Shown: positions 44,614 through 55,140, counted from the first letter of the stretch. The stretch is DNA of 64,000 bases from Paraglaciecola mesophila KMM 241 (GCF_000315015.1 NZ_BAEP01000075.1:326459-390458); one strand, 5' to 3'. Notes: generated by a model from the sequence alone, not told the origin. A program made the numbers and translations.

Positions 44614-47010
44614 CTAACGGTTTTCTAATCGATTGTAATCTAGCAGTCCACCTTCGATTGGGTTGTGTTTCATGAAGGTTTGATAGAGTTTATCGCTGAA
44701 TTCCCAAAAATCTTTGGTTGTGCGCCTTACCGCAAATAGATCTAAGAAGGCTTCGTAATCTTGTTCGTTTTCAATTTGCTGAGCTTTTGCCACTAATTTG
44801 GCGATATCCGCCTCTTTTACACGCCAGAATACATCGGGGTAACTACCGAGCAACCCATGTACTAGCGTCACGTTATCATTGGCATGATCGCGATTAACAT
44901 CTTCAGAAAACAAGCTGTTCACATTGAAATGCGCACTGTTGCGCACCAAGGTGAAAATCTCAGGTTTATCACTGTCTGTGGGTTCGACCATGATCATGCT
45001 CAGCTCTGGCAATATTGAGGCGCTTTGGCCTTTGATGTTGGCTAGCTGTCCGAGCAAGGCTTTGCTATTTCTACCTAGTTCGCTGTCCTGTAATCGGTAA
45101 CGGCTGGGTTGCACACCTTGTACATGTTCAGCAAAAATATCGTATAACTCTTTCTTGTGGTGCTGGGTCTTAAACTGCATACCACTGGGCTGGTCGAATG
45201 GGTTGATTTTACCTTCAACAAATTCGGTTAGCTCTGGACCCGCTTTTTGATACCAAGAGGCCAACTCTTGGTGACGTGTTTCAGGCGGTAAAAAGGCCAA
45301 AAAGTTTGATTCACCTTCCATACGCAGAAAGTCCATGTACAGGCGCGTCATCAACTGATGACCATAATTGCCATAAACATCAAACCCAGCGACTAACAGA
45401 TAATGAATACGCTCTAGTAGTGCGTAATCGATAACCCAAGCGGTTTTAGGCGGTTTGCCAATAAGCCCTTTCACAACGGTTGCGTTATCGAAGTGACGAA
45501 ACACCGTCAGCGTGGCGTTGTCATTTTCACCGTCACCGTCCCATATATCGTTCTCAGTGAAATGCTGGCCATCTTCCAATGCGGTGGCCATGAAATCATG
45601 TCGTGCACGCATGTAATCACCTTGACGTGAGGCATACTCAAGCCAAGTCACTGCAAATGCGGTGCTTTCGTGCTCCGCTGGGAGGCGCAGGTTGTCTTTT
45701 TGTGACTCGTAGAAAGCGTGTATCTTGGGGGAATCTGCCACTTCTGGCTTTACAAAGTACACCCAGAAACGATCGTTAATCACATTCAACGCCACCTGAC
45801 CACGACACACAGGCCCTTTGATGTAACCCATGATGGTGTTTTGAGCACGCTCAAGCATAAAGCGGTAGCGCGCGTTTTCCGGTAGCTGGGTGAATGCTGT
45901 TAGCGGGTTTGCCGCCACTTTGGGCTTATAACTCGGTAGCTCGGTCACTGTATAATCAGCGTCTACAAACCACTTCTGCCATTTGTCGGTGAGTGCTTTG
46001 TGAATAGCGTAAGGCTGGTGGGTTTTGTTGACTATGGTCGACATAACAGGCTGCAAGCGATAATAAACGCGTTTTACCCCAGGCTCATCAAATGGGCGGC
46101 GACTCGGAATGACATCAATAGCTTGCCCTGATGGAGTTCTTGAGCGCACAAGATTAAAAAACTGTGGCTGGGCATCAGGCGCGGTTATCTCGCTAAAATA
46201 CAAATGAGAGCTAAATAAATGTTCATAAATGTAGCGAGCGCTTAATTGCACTTTCAGATTGTCGGCATTCAAAAAATCTTCTAATGAGTTCACCGCTGAT
46301 TCTTGCGCTTCAGACAGTGGTGCGCGAGCAGGCAGATAAGCGCCGCTGTCTATCCAACTCATGAGTATGTTGTGCTCTTCACCGGTTAATTCTGGGAGCG
46401 CGTAGGGCATACCACCAAATGCTTGGCTTTTCGCATAGCCATCAAATTCGGCAATGGTGGGGCATTGCTGGCTGCGATCGATAGAGACATCGAAACGTTC
46501 GTCTAACAACTTGTCATCAGGCAAAGGGTGCTGCTGCTTAAGCATCAACATTTTTGCTAAAACGGACGCTTGAGTGTTAGCGCTAGGGGTTTGTTCTCGC
46601 TCATTTAAAACTGGGTAAAAGCCGCGCTCGCGCCAATCGGGAGAATCTAATGCATCCAAAAATAATCGATTTGGCGTGGCGGCAAGTATACGCGACCCGT
46701 GATACACAATTTCTTTGTTCGCGCCGCGTTCTATGCCCTCAGGCGAGCTCATCTTAAGCTGGCAAGGAGCGTCGTAGCAGGCATGGCAAACCACACAACG
46801 TCCTTCGATTACTGGAGCAACTTTGGTTTGATAAAATGCGGTGGCAGGGCTTTCTAATGATGCTTGAGCGACACTGGCTGGCGCGCGGTTTACTGGATTT
46901 TCTTCGCCGTAAAGCTTGTTCAAATCGAGATTGGCAATGGTCGCGCAACCCGAGCAGACGAGAATGACGGTGATGAATACTTTAATCCATCTGGAGTGTG
47001 TATTTTGCAT
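44614..47010 (-). CDS. cti: Cti, periplasmic fatty acid cis/trans isomerase
   Basis: Cti turns cis unsaturated fatty acids in phospholipids into trans forms without moving the double bond, which makes membranes stiffer under solvent, heat or osmotic stress. The 798-residue protein has an N-terminal hydrophobic segment ending in a cysteine (ILVCSGC). The CVVCHACYDAPCQLK segment is the cytochrome-c-type heme motif (CxxCH) of Cti. Further family stretches are SRTPSGQAIDVIPSRRPFDE and YRFMLERAQNTIMGYIKGP. It is monocistronic and shares the downstream hairpin with the convergent gene. Confidence 0.93.
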   Translation of the reverse strand: MQNTHSRWIKVFITVILVCSGCATIANLDLNKLYGEENPVNRAPASVAQASLESPATAFYQTKVAPVIEGRCVVCHACYDAPCQLKMSSPEGIERGANKEIVYHGSRILAATPNRLFLDALDSPDWRERGFYPVLNEREQTPSANTQASVLAKMLMLKQQHPLPDDKLLDERFDVSIDRSQQCPTIAEFDGYAKSQAFGGMPYALPELTGEEHNILMSWIDSGAYLPARAPLSEAQESAVNSLEDFLNADNLKVQLSARYIYEHLFSSHLYFSEITAPDAQPQFFNLVRSRTPSGQAIDVIPSRRPFDEPGVKRVYYRLQPVMSTIVNKTHQPYAIHKALTDKWQKWFVDADYTVTELPSYKPKVAANPLTAFTQLPENARYRFMLERAQNTIMGYIKGPVCRGQVALNVINDRFWVYFVKPEVADSPKIHAFYESQKDNLRLPAEHESTAFAVTWLEYASRQGDYMRARHDFMATALEDGQHFTENDIWDGDGENDNATLTVFRHFDNATVVKGLIGKPPKTAWVIDYALLERIHYLLVAGFDVYGNYGHQLMTRLYMDFLRMEGESNFLAFLPPETRHQELASWYQKAGPELTEFVEGKINPFDQPSGMQFKTQHHKKELYDIFAEHVQGVQPSRYRLQDSELGRNSKALLGQLANIKGQSASILPELSMIMVEPTDSDKPEIFTLVRNSAHFNVNSLFSEDVNRDHANDNVTLVHGLLGSYPDVFWRVKEADIAKLVAKAQQIENEQDYEAFLDLFAVRRTTKDFWEFSDKLYQTFMKHNPIEGGLLDYNRLENR

Positions 47011-47262
47011 AAGAGTCCGATTAAGGCAGTCACCCTGAGTTTAATCAAAACAGAGCGTTGTGGTGTGGCGTGTGTGTTTGCGCCGCAGTTTACCCTCTAG
47101 CGGGCATTGACTCAACCAAGAAGCACTCAAGCTGGGTGCTTTCTAAGCTAAATGCTGCCTGAGCTGGTTTTAGTTCATAGGCTTATAAGTAACCACTCAC
47201 TTGACAGCATCAACGAAAGCAGGAACGCTACCGTGACTTCTTTAACAGGTATTTGGTAATTT

Positions 47263-48565
47263 ATGCAGCGTGACGACAAGGTGACATCAGTATTCGGTCA
47301 TATCCTCATTATTATACTGGCGGGAGAGTTAATTTTCGCTTTACCTTTTCATTTAGCACGCTTTTTTCGCCCTACGTTTCTACAAGCGTTTGAGTTAACT
47401 AACACCCAATTAGGCGATATTTTTGCTGTTTATGGCGTTGTGGCCATGCTGTCATATTTCCCTGGGGGCATTATTGCTGACAAGTATGCTCCAAATCGCC
47501 TGATGAGTTTTTCACTGTTGGCGACAGCGGCAGGGGGGTGTGTATTTACTCAGCGGGCCGAGTCACTTTGGGCTTACATTGCTTTTTGCGTATTGGGGGG
47601 CAACCACGGTTTTGGTTTTTTGGGCGGCGATGATCAAAGCTACTCGGCTCTCGGCCCCGCCCCATCGTCAAGGGTTTGCATTTGGTTTGCTCGACGGGGG
47701 TCGCGGATTAGCGGCAAGTCTATTTGCCAGTGTCGGCATATTGTTATTGAGCTTCGGGACGTTTAGCTCGCAAGGTGATTTTAACAGCGCAGCTGAAGCG
47801 TTCGATGCTATGAGTACACTGATTATTTACTACACCACGTTAACTGCGCTGGCAGCTGGGTTAACCTGGTTTTTTATCAGTTCACAGACAGATAACCCAT
47901 CTGACGTGAACGCTCAACAGCAGCAACAAGCATCTGGCTTGTCATTAGGAACAACGCTTATTAACCCTCTGGTGTGGTTGCAAGGTGGTATCGTTATTTG
48001 CGCATATTGTGGATATAAAGCGCTGGATAATTACAGCCTTTTCGTTGTACAGCACTACGGTTGGTCACAAGTGGAAGGCGCGAAATTCATAACGTTTGCC
48101 AGTTATATGCGCCCCGTTGCCGCACTTGGGGCAGGATTGCTCGCCGATCGCTTACGTACGAGTAAAATGACCTACTTGCTGTTTGCGTCACTGGGGGCGG
48201 TTTTCGCGGCTATTGCGTGGATGACGCATTTCAATGCTGGGGTGACATTGATGTTGGCCATGTTGCTGTTTACCTTTTTTGCAGTATTTGCCTTACGTGG
48301 GATTTACTTCGCGCTGGTGGACGAGAGCCAAATTCGTATGGGGGCGACAGGCACTGCCGTGGGGATCATATCGGTACTGGGTTTTACCCCAGATATTTTT
48401 TTCGCGTCTATCTCAGGGCGCATGTTAGATGCGGGGCAATACGGCTTCGCCTATTATTTTTTGTTTGTTGCAGCGATTATGTTAGTTGGCTGTTTTTGCG
48501 CTTTGCTATTGGCCAAAAAGGTTAACAAATTACGCGCCGCTATGGCTGCAAGCCCCAAAAATTAA
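47263..48565 (+). pseudogene. MFS transporter gene with a one-base frameshift
   Basis: Two overlapping frames encode one 12-helix major facilitator protein. The first (from 47263) runs to LLATAAGG and then becomes nonsense; the second carries on as VYLLSGPSHFGLTLLF to the end at 48565. The join is in a run of six G (47533-47538); with five G the frame would be continuous, giving about 433 residues. Helix and loop order then fits nitrate/hexose-phosphate-like MFS permeases. Either the gene is inactive in this strain, or the run is a slippage site or a sequencing error. The substrate is not known. Confidence 0.8.
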
Positions 48566-48712
48566 GCCGTGTCGTTAACATTCTGAAGGCGCTACTGTGG
48601 TAGTCAAAACGTTGCGGTGTCGCTTTAAGGCGTCAAAATGTCATATTCGCGACATATCATTAACGCTTAACATCTGTTTTAATTAATAAAATTATAAGTA
48701 AAAAGTAAATCT

Positions 48713-50098
48713 ATGTTTGGTATTTTTAAACCTGCTCCACACCAATCTCGACTCCCCAAAGAAGAAATAGACAAAGAATACAAAGCCCTGCGTTGGCAAG
48801 TGTTTATCGGTATTTTTGTGGGTTACGCTGGTTATTATTTAGTGCGCAAAAACTTTTCGTTGGCAATGCCTTTTCTGATTGAAGAACAAGGCTTTACCAA
48901 GGGCCAGTTGGGAATTGCATTATCGGCGGTCTCTATTGCCTATGGCTTGAGTAAATTTTTAATGGGCAGTGTGTCTGACCGCAGTAATCCCCGTTATTTT
49001 TTGATGACAGGGTTGCTAGTATCCTCCGGCGTTATGTTTCTATTTGGTTTTGCCGACTGGGCCACTCAAAGTGTTGCTAGTATCTTTGTGTTGCTGTTTA
49101 TCAATGGCTGGGCACAAGGCATGGGATGGCCAGCGTGTGGACGTACCATGGTTCACTGGTATTCAGGAAATGAAAGGGGCCAAACGGTCTCGTTTTGGAA
49201 TATCGCGCACAATGTTGGCGGTGGCTTAATTGGTCCGATATTTATTTTAGGCATGGCGTGGTTCAACGACTGGCACAGCGCCTTTTATATGCCTGCTGCT
49301 GCAGCAAGCTTAATTGCCGTGTTTATTTATTTCGTGATGCGCGATACGCCTCAGTCATGTGGTTTACCGCCAATAGAAGAATATCGAAACGATTATCCTG
49401 CTCAATATTCTCAAAGCCATGAAGAAGAACTAACAGCAAAGCAAATATTTATGCAGTTTGTACTGAATAACAAATTGTTGTGGTTCATCGCTGTGGCGAA
49501 TGCGTTTGTCTATTTAATTCGTTACGGCGTGCTTGATTGGGCTCCTACCTACCTGTATGAGGTAAAAGATTTTTCATTTGATAAAAGCTCATGGGCTTAC
49601 TTTCTTTACGAGTGGGCAGGTATTCCCGGCACCCTGCTATGCGGCTGGATAAGTGACCGCTGGTTTAAAGGCCGACGAGCACCAGCAGCCATATTGTATA
49701 TGATGTTGGTATTGGTGGCCGTCGTCGTTTACTGGTTAAACCCGGCAGGTAATCCAAGCGTCGACATTGCTGCGCTAATGGCAATTGGCTTCTTGATCTA
49801 TGGGCCTGTCATGCTGATTGGTTTATTCGCTCTTGAGCTGGTGCCTAAAAAGGCCGCTGGCACTGCCGCTGGCTTAACCGGGTTATTTGGTTATTTAGGC
49901 GGAGCTGTTGTCGCCAACATTGCGCTTGGCTATACGGTTGACCATTTCGGTTGGGATGGCGGCTTTGTATTATTGGTTGGCGGTTGCATAGGCGCTATTT
50001 TACTTATCGCGTTAACCTTAAAACACGAAGTCGCACATGAGAGCCATCAGCGGGAAGAAGGTCATCAGCGGGAGGAGGGCGCTAAGGGTCAGGCTTGA
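48713..50098 (+). CDS. GlpT-like glycerol-3-phosphate / organophosphate antiporter
   Basis: This is an MFS protein of the organophosphate:phosphate antiporter family. It has 12 predicted helices and typical family stretches: [20 protein letters not shown] in helix 1, [20 protein letters not shown] in helix 4-5, and [20 protein letters not shown] in helix 10-11. GlpT takes up glycerol 3-phosphate in exchange for phosphate; UhpT- or PgtP-type substrates remain possible. The C-terminus carries a short tandem repeat, HQREEG twice. 461 residues is the normal length. Confidence 0.88.
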   Translation: MFGIFKPAPHQSRLPKEEIDKEYKALRWQVFIGIFVGYAGYYLVRKNFSLAMPFLIEEQGFTKGQLGIALSAVSIAYGLSKFLMGSVSDRSNPRYFLMTGLLVSSGVMFLFGFADWATQSVASIFVLLFINGWAQGMGWPACGRTMVHWYSGNERGQTVSFWNIAHNVGGGLIGPIFILGMAWFNDWHSAFYMPAAAASLIAVFIYFVMRDTPQSCGLPPIEEYRNDYPAQYSQSHEEELTAKQIFMQFVLNNKLLWFIAVANAFVYLIRYGVLDWAPTYLYEVKDFSFDKSSWAYFLYEWAGIPGTLLCGWISDRWFKGRRAPAAILYMMLVLVAVVVYWLNPAGNPSVDIAALMAIGFLIYGPVMLIGLFALELVPKKAAGTAAGLTGLFGYLGGAVVANIALGYTVDHFGWDGGFVLLVGGCIGAILLIALTLKHEVAHESHQREEGHQREEGAKGQA

Positions 50099-50352
50099 GC
50101 CTTAGTAGGGTGCTAGTCCTTAGCACCCTACTTATAGCCCCCATAAATTCAGAGTCTGCCCACCTCTATTTTAACCCTATCGAAAGCAGAGATGGGCGAG
50201 CTTTGCTTGCCGCTTGCACTCAGCACGAAATTGCCCAGTTTGCATTAAGACTTGGTACTCCCTTCAGGGCTCAAGAAACTCAATATCGCCAGCTCATTTT
50301 CGATATTTGTTACAGAATTTCTATTGATTATTCACCTGCTAAAGCCCTTTAA
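50095..50352 (+). CDS. Doubtful small exported protein, 85 residues
   Basis: A frame from a TTG that overlaps the glpT-like stop codon encodes an apparent signal peptide ([17 protein letters not shown]) and then a short helical domain with two cysteines ([15 protein letters not shown] and FDICYRI). GGAGGAGGG lies upstream. Against it, the first 13 codons fall in a perfect hairpin and TTG is a rare start. I cannot name a family; treat it as a candidate only. Confidence 0.35.
   Translation: MSLSRVLVLSTLLIAPINSESAHLYFNPIESRDGRALLAACTQHEIAQFALRLGTPFRAQETQYRQLIFDICYRISIDYSPAKAL
50104..50132 (+). terminator. Hairpin after the GlpT-like gene
   Basis: A perfect 12-bp stem (AGTAGGGTGCTA / TAGCACCCTACT) with a 5-base loop starts six bases after the stop codon. 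There is no T run. It may terminate or protect the transcript, and it overlaps the start of the doubtful small gene that follows. Confidence 0.5.
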
Positions 50353-50488
50353 CTACAGGATATGCAGGCCTAGAAATCCACTTATGCACTATTTATGAGC
50401 ACGATAGGAAGGGTAAACGTTTGAACACTCATGACATTTCGTCGCCAAAGCGATAAGCTAAAGGGATATTTCAAGTGGAAAAACAAAC

Positions 50489-51613
50489 ATGACAAATTCT
50501 GTAGTGATCAGTGGTTCAGGATTATGGAATCCACCGCATAGCATCTCAAACGAAGAGTTAGTAGATGCGTACAACGCGTATGCTCAGCAGTTTAATGAGC
50601 AAAATGCCGATGAGATTGAATCAGGCGCCGTAACAGCGAAGCCTTTCTCAAGTGCTGAATTTATTCAAAAAGCATCCGGTATCCGCAGTCGCTATTGCTA
50701 TATGAAAGATGGCGTACTGGACATAAATCGTATGCGTCCCATCATTCCTGAGCGAAGTGAAGAAGAACTATCTGATCAAGCCGAAATGGCGATCAATGCG
50801 GCTAAACTGGCCCTTGAAGCGGCAAATAAAACCGCTGAAGATATCGATGTAGTGATTGTTTCTTGTGCTTATACGCAGCGCTCGTATCCCGCATTAGCCA
50901 TCGAAGTGCAAGGCGCTTTGGGGATCAAAGGTTTTGGTTTCGATATGTTAGTGGCTTGTTCAGCAGCGACTTTTGCCTTGCATCGTGCTTATGAAATGAT
51001 CAGCGCGGGTACTGCAAAAGGTGTATTAGTTATCAACCCAGAATTGACGTCACCACAGGTAAATTACTGCGATCGCGACAGTCACTTTATTTTCGGGGAT
51101 GTGGCGACCGCCATGGTGGTGGAGCATGCAGATACCGCGACGTCTGAGCACGTGTTTGATATTTTGAGCACCAAAGCGATTACCCAATATTCAAATAATA
51201 TTCGCTCAAATTTTGGTTATGTTAGCCGGGCTAACGATGTTGATCCGTACGGAGCAGATAAACTGTTTCATCAAGAAGGGCGTAAAGTTTTTAAAGAGGT
51301 GTGCCCTATGGCCGCTGAGCATATCAGCGAGCACTTAGAGCGGCATCAGTTAACCAGCGCTGATGTGAAGCGTTGGTGGTTACACCAAGCAAATATCAAC
51401 ATGAACACGCTTATTAGTAAAAGACTATTAGGCCGTGAAGCGACTGCTGAAGAAGCGCCGATTGTACTAGACAGATATGCCAATACGGCATCTGCTGGCT
51501 CAATTATTGCGTTTAATCTACACCACAAAGACTTGCAGTCAGGCGATTACGGATTACTGTGTTCATTTGGCGCAGGATATTCAATCGGCAGTTTGTTAGT
51601 CAGAAAAAGGTAA
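50489..51613 (+). CDS. Beta-ketoacyl-ACP synthase III-like enzyme
   Basis: This is a thiolase-fold condensing enzyme with the KAS III catalytic triad: Cys157 (ACSAAT), His299 (LHQANIN) and Asn332 (NTASAG). At 374 residues it is longer than FabH (317) and resembles the Pseudomonas PA3286-type KAS III, which feeds acyl-CoA from beta-oxidation into fatty acid synthesis. The insertion (about residues 30-60 and 75-95) is typical of that group. No other fatty-acid genes are adjacent. It is 60 bases upstream of prsK, so the two may share a transcript. Confidence 0.86.
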   Translation: MTNSVVISGSGLWNPPHSISNEELVDAYNAYAQQFNEQNADEIESGAVTAKPFSSAEFIQKASGIRSRYCYMKDGVLDINRMRPIIPERSEEELSDQAEMAINAAKLALEAANKTAEDIDVVIVSCAYTQRSYPALAIEVQGALGIKGFGFDMLVACSAATFALHRAYEMISAGTAKGVLVINPELTSPQVNYCDRDSHFIFGDVATAMVVEHADTATSEHVFDILSTKAITQYSNNIRSNFGYVSRANDVDPYGADKLFHQEGRKVFKEVCPMAAEHISEHLERHQLTSADVKRWWLHQANINMNTLISKRLLGREATAEEAPIVLDRYANTASAGSIIAFNLHHKDLQSGDYGLLCSFGAGYSIGSLLVRKR

Positions 51614-51673
51614 TCTTGTTACGTTAAGACGCTTGAATAACACAATAGCAATCACGTCAGGGACAACACTATT

Positions 51674-53692
51674 ATGCTAGCAGTTTGGGGATATGCAGCC
51701 AGTGCTCTGGGTTACGCACTGTTGCTGTTGTTATTGTTAACGTCGCGCAAGTCGGGCTTAGCTAAATATTTGTTAATATTGGCCACGGCTGCTACGTGTG
51801 TGTGGTCGCTGTCACCTTTTTTTATTGGCGAATTAACTGTAGAGCGTCTCATCGTTTTTGATAACGTCAAACAATTGTTCTGGCTGCTCTTTCTGGCTGC
51901 GTGTTTAAAAGATAACTTCACTAGTTTGGTGGGCGTGCTTAAGCGCCCTGAAACATGGTTGATTCTGGCGTTGCCAATTACCGGCGTTATTATTCCCCTA
52001 TTTCTAGATATTAACGACAGTTGGTTATTTTTACTGCAGACCATTTTGGCGCTACAAGTGTTGGTTCTACTAGAAATTATCTATCGTCAATCAGGTGAAA
52101 ATCGCTGGGCGTTCAAACCGCTTATTTTATACTTAGGTGCCACAAACCTGTTTGAATTCGTTACCTTCGCCAATGCGCTGATGGTCGAGCAAATTGACTT
52201 GACGTATATTGCCGCCAGAGGCTTTATTTACACCGCTATGATCCCGCTATTGGTGCTTGCTATACGCCGAGTACAACATTGGGGCGTTGACATATTTGTC
52301 AGTCGTGAAGTGGTGTTGCACAGCTCTTTGCTACTGGTGGCGGGCTGCTATTTGTTTGTTATGTCGCTTATCGGTTATGTGGTGAAATACTACGGGGGAG
52401 AATGGAGTACTTCAATTCAAGTCGCGCTAATATTCCTGTCGTTGGCGTTGCTTGCCACGGTCTTCTTGTCGACAAGCTTTCGCACCAAGGTCAAAGTGTT
52501 TATTACTAAACACTTTTTTGCTAATCAGTTTGACTATCGTTATGAGTGGGTCAAGTTAACTAAGTCATTGGAAAGTGATCAATCTGGGCAGGCTGTTTAT
52601 CAAACCGTTCTAAACGCTTTTTTGCAGGCGATGGATTACCAATCTGGCTTGCTACTTAAGCGAGTCGATAGCAAAGTAGAATATTTAGCAGATGAAGACG
52701 CTGAACCTTTATGTGAAGAGCAGCTCGAAGTGATGAGGCAGTTTTTTGCGTTTTTTGAGCAGAAAAACTGGATCATCGATATGGCAGAGCTACGCACCAA
52801 GCCCTATGTTTACGAGGGCTTAAAAGTGAACCACGGGACCTTGAATAAAATTGCATTTCAATTGGTTATCCCCATGTATCGAGGCGATACGCTGTGGGGC
52901 TTAGTGCTGATGAGCAACACCAATGATACTTCGCGCAATTTGAATTGGGAATTGCGTGATTACCTTACTGCGGTGACCGCGCAAATCACTAACTTTTTAT
53001 TCCATCATGAAGCGGCAAAAGAAGTGGCTGAAAATGCCCAGTTCGCCGCGTTCACGCGTATGTCGGCTTTCGTGTTACACGATTTGAAAAATGTATTGGC
53101 ACAAATAGACTTAATTTTATGTAATGCTGAGCAGCATAAGGATAATCCCGAATTTATCGAAGATACCTTTGAAACGCTGCATCACACCAAGGCACGCATG
53201 GATAAAATGCTGCGCCAGTTATCAGAGAAGAATGCAGAGCCAGCGAGTCAGCACAGGTTGATTAATTTGTCGGCGTGTATCGAAAAAGTCATTGAGCAGC
53301 GCTGCGCAACATACTTGCCCAAGCCAGAATTGAGAATCGATAGTGAAGTCGACGTTGTGCTTGACCAAGAAAAGTTCGCCAACGTCATGTATCACTTGAT
53401 CAGCAATGCGCAACAAGCCACCGCCGACGATGGTTTTGTGCGGATTAACGTCAGCCATGCCCCACAAAGCGAAAACATGGTGGTGACTATTTCTGATAAC
53501 GGCTCGGGCATGAGTAAAAGCTTTATTCAGCAGCGCTTGTTTACGCCTTTTGATACCACCAAAGGTAATGCCGGCATGGGCATAGGTGCTTACGATGCGA
53601 AAACGTTTTTAGAAAAAATAGGTGGATTTTTACATGTTCAAAGTGAAGAGAATGTTGGTACAGTCTTTACATTGAACATACCAGCGAACTAA
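51674..53692 (+). CDS. prsK: PrsK, sensor histidine kinase of the PEP-CTERM system
   Basis: The protein has an N-terminal set of about eight membrane helices (residues 1-280), a GAF-type domain (about 290-450), and a C-terminal kinase. His469 is in VLHDLKNVLAQIDL, the N box is ISNAQQATADDG, and G boxes are SDNGSGMS and GMGIGAYDAK. The layout and length (672) fit PrsK, the kinase that goes with PrsR and sigma-54 in exosortase/PEP-CTERM species. prsR follows after 25 bases. The signal is unknown; polysaccharide or floc-forming states have been linked to the system in other bacteria. Confidence 0.9.
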   Translation: MLAVWGYAASALGYALLLLLLLTSRKSGLAKYLLILATAATCVWSLSPFFIGELTVERLIVFDNVKQLFWLLFLAACLKDNFTSLVGVLKRPETWLILALPITGVIIPLFLDINDSWLFLLQTILALQVLVLLEIIYRQSGENRWAFKPLILYLGATNLFEFVTFANALMVEQIDLTYIAARGFIYTAMIPLLVLAIRRVQHWGVDIFVSREVVLHSSLLLVAGCYLFVMSLIGYVVKYYGGEWSTSIQVALIFLSLALLATVFLSTSFRTKVKVFITKHFFANQFDYRYEWVKLTKSLESDQSGQAVYQTVLNAFLQAMDYQSGLLLKRVDSKVEYLADEDAEPLCEEQLEVMRQFFAFFEQKNWIIDMAELRTKPYVYEGLKVNHGTLNKIAFQLVIPMYRGDTLWGLVLMSNTNDTSRNLNWELRDYLTAVTAQITNFLFHHEAAKEVAENAQFAAFTRMSAFVLHDLKNVLAQIDLILCNAEQHKDNPEFIEDTFETLHHTKARMDKMLRQLSEKNAEPASQHRLINLSACIEKVIEQRCATYLPKPELRIDSEVDVVLDQEKFANVMYHLISNAQQATADDGFVRINVSHAPQSENMVVTISDNGSGMSKSFIQQRLFTPFDTTKGNAGMGIGAYDAKTFLEKIGGFLHVQSEENVGTVFTLNIPAN

Positions 53693-53717
53693 TAGAATAG
53701 GTTGCAAGGATAAAGGC

Positions 53718-55076
53718 ATGGAAAAGATTTTAGTCGTTGATGACGACCTGGGTATTCAAAAGCAGTTGAAGTGGAGTTTCACGGGGTATGATGTGGTGTT
53801 TGCGGATGATCGTACTTCAGCGATCACCCAGTTACGCCGGCATGAGCCTAAAGTGATTACCCTTGATTTAGGCTTACCGCCAGACCCTGCTAATGCCACT
53901 GAGGGCTTAGCAGCGCTGCAAGAGATACTTGCGCTATCCCCTAACACCAAAGTGATTGTGGTAACCGGTAACAACGATAAAGTGAATGCCTTAAAGGCCA
54001 TTGAGCTTGGTGCGTATGACTTTTATCAGAAACCCATTGACTCTGATACCATCCAAGTATTGGTCAGCAGAGCGGCGCAGCTTTACGATTTAGAGCAAGA
54101 AAATCGTCACTTATCTGCGGTAGCGCCCTCAATGGATCGCATTATCGGTAACAGTGAACAGATTCTAGCGGTCAGTAAAAAAGCTGAGCGAATTGCGCAA
54201 ACCGATATCAGTACCCTTTTATTAGGGGAAAGTGGCACGGGTAAGGAAGTGTTTGCTCGCAGTATTCACGAGCACAGTTTACGCAAGAAGAAAGCCTTTA
54301 TTGCCATTAATTGTGCGTCGATCCCTGAAAACTTGCTCGAAAGTGAATTGTTTGGCTACGAGAAAGGCGCGTTTACTGGAGCGAACAAAACCACACCGGG
54401 CAAAATTGAAAGTGCCCAAGGCGGTACGCTGTTTCTGGATGAAATCGGCGATATGCCTGTAGGTTTACAAGCTAAGATGCTGCGTTTTTTACAAGAGCGC
54501 GTTATCGAGCGAGTAGGCGGACGTACTGAGATCCCAGTAGATATTCGTGTTATTTGTGCCACCCACCGTGATTTAAATAGCATGGTCGCCGAGGAGACCT
54601 TTCGCGAAGATTTGTATTACCGAATAGGGGAAATTAACATTGTGATACCGCCACTGCGAGAGCGTGGTAACGATGTGATTTTGCTGGGGAAGACCTTTTT
54701 AAATCAATACAACGAAGACTTCAAAACGAAAGTGAAAGGCTTCAGCGACAGTGCGACACAAGCCATGTTGCAACACCGCTGGCCGGGTAATATTCGTGAA
54801 TTACAGAACAAGCTTAAATCTGCGGTGATAATGGCTGAGTCAGCTTACATTCAACCTGATGATTTAGGTTTACAAGTGAATGAAGAACTAAGCACCATGC
54901 GAACGCTTAATCTGCGTGAAGTGCGCGAAGAAGCTGAAAGCAAAGCTATTCGTTATGCGTTTCAGGTGGCCGAGCGCAATATGTCGCGTACTGCTGAATT
55001 ACTTGGGGTGACGCGTCCTACGCTTTATTCGTTGATTGATAAGTACCACCTAGAGGACATTAAAACTGGCTCCTAG
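53718..55076 (+). CDS. prsR: PrsR, sigma-54-dependent response regulator of the PEP-CTERM system
   Basis: PrsR has three domains. The receiver (1-120) has the acidic pocket VVDDDLG and phosphoacceptor Asp50 in TLDLGLPP. The AAA+ domain (about 140-375) has Walker A in GESGTGKE, the GAFTGA motif that touches sigma-54 (FGYEKGAFTGAN), and Walker B in GGTLFLDEIGDM. The C-terminus is a Fis-type helix-turn-helix (MSRTAELLGVTRPTLYSLI). The start ATG has AAGGA upstream. The long inter-domain spacing and KPI-type receiver match known PrsR proteins. Confidence 0.92.
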   Translation: MEKILVVDDDLGIQKQLKWSFTGYDVVFADDRTSAITQLRRHEPKVITLDLGLPPDPANATEGLAALQEILALSPNTKVIVVTGNNDKVNALKAIELGAYDFYQKPIDSDTIQVLVSRAAQLYDLEQENRHLSAVAPSMDRIIGNSEQILAVSKKAERIAQTDISTLLLGESGTGKEVFARSIHEHSLRKKKAFIAINCASIPENLLESELFGYEKGAFTGANKTTPGKIESAQGGTLFLDEIGDMPVGLQAKMLRFLQERVIERVGGRTEIPVDIRVICATHRDLNSMVAEETFREDLYYRIGEINIVIPPLRERGNDVILLGKTFLNQYNEDFKTKVKGFSDSATQAMLQHRWPGNIRELQNKLKSAVIMAESAYIQPDDLGLQVNEELSTMRTLNLREVREEAESKAIRYAFQVAERNMSRTAELLGVTRPTLYSLIDKYHLEDIKTGS

Positions 55077-55140
55077 TGTGAACAACGTGTACGACGGGTT
55101 GGCCGATATTCGGTTAAGCTCTGTGTTTGAGCATATGTAA

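Noticed and set aside
47121..47143. Small hairpin AAGCAC/GTGCTT between cti and the MFS gene
   Set aside because: Six-bp stem without a T run; lies upstream of both divergent genes, so it is not a terminator for either.
48638..48655. Pho-box-like or dyad sequence before the GlpT-like gene (ATGTCAT-ATTC-GCGACAT)
   Set aside because: Only about 10 of 14 heptamer positions match and the second repeat is poor; it could equally be an ATGTC-N7-GACAT dyad.
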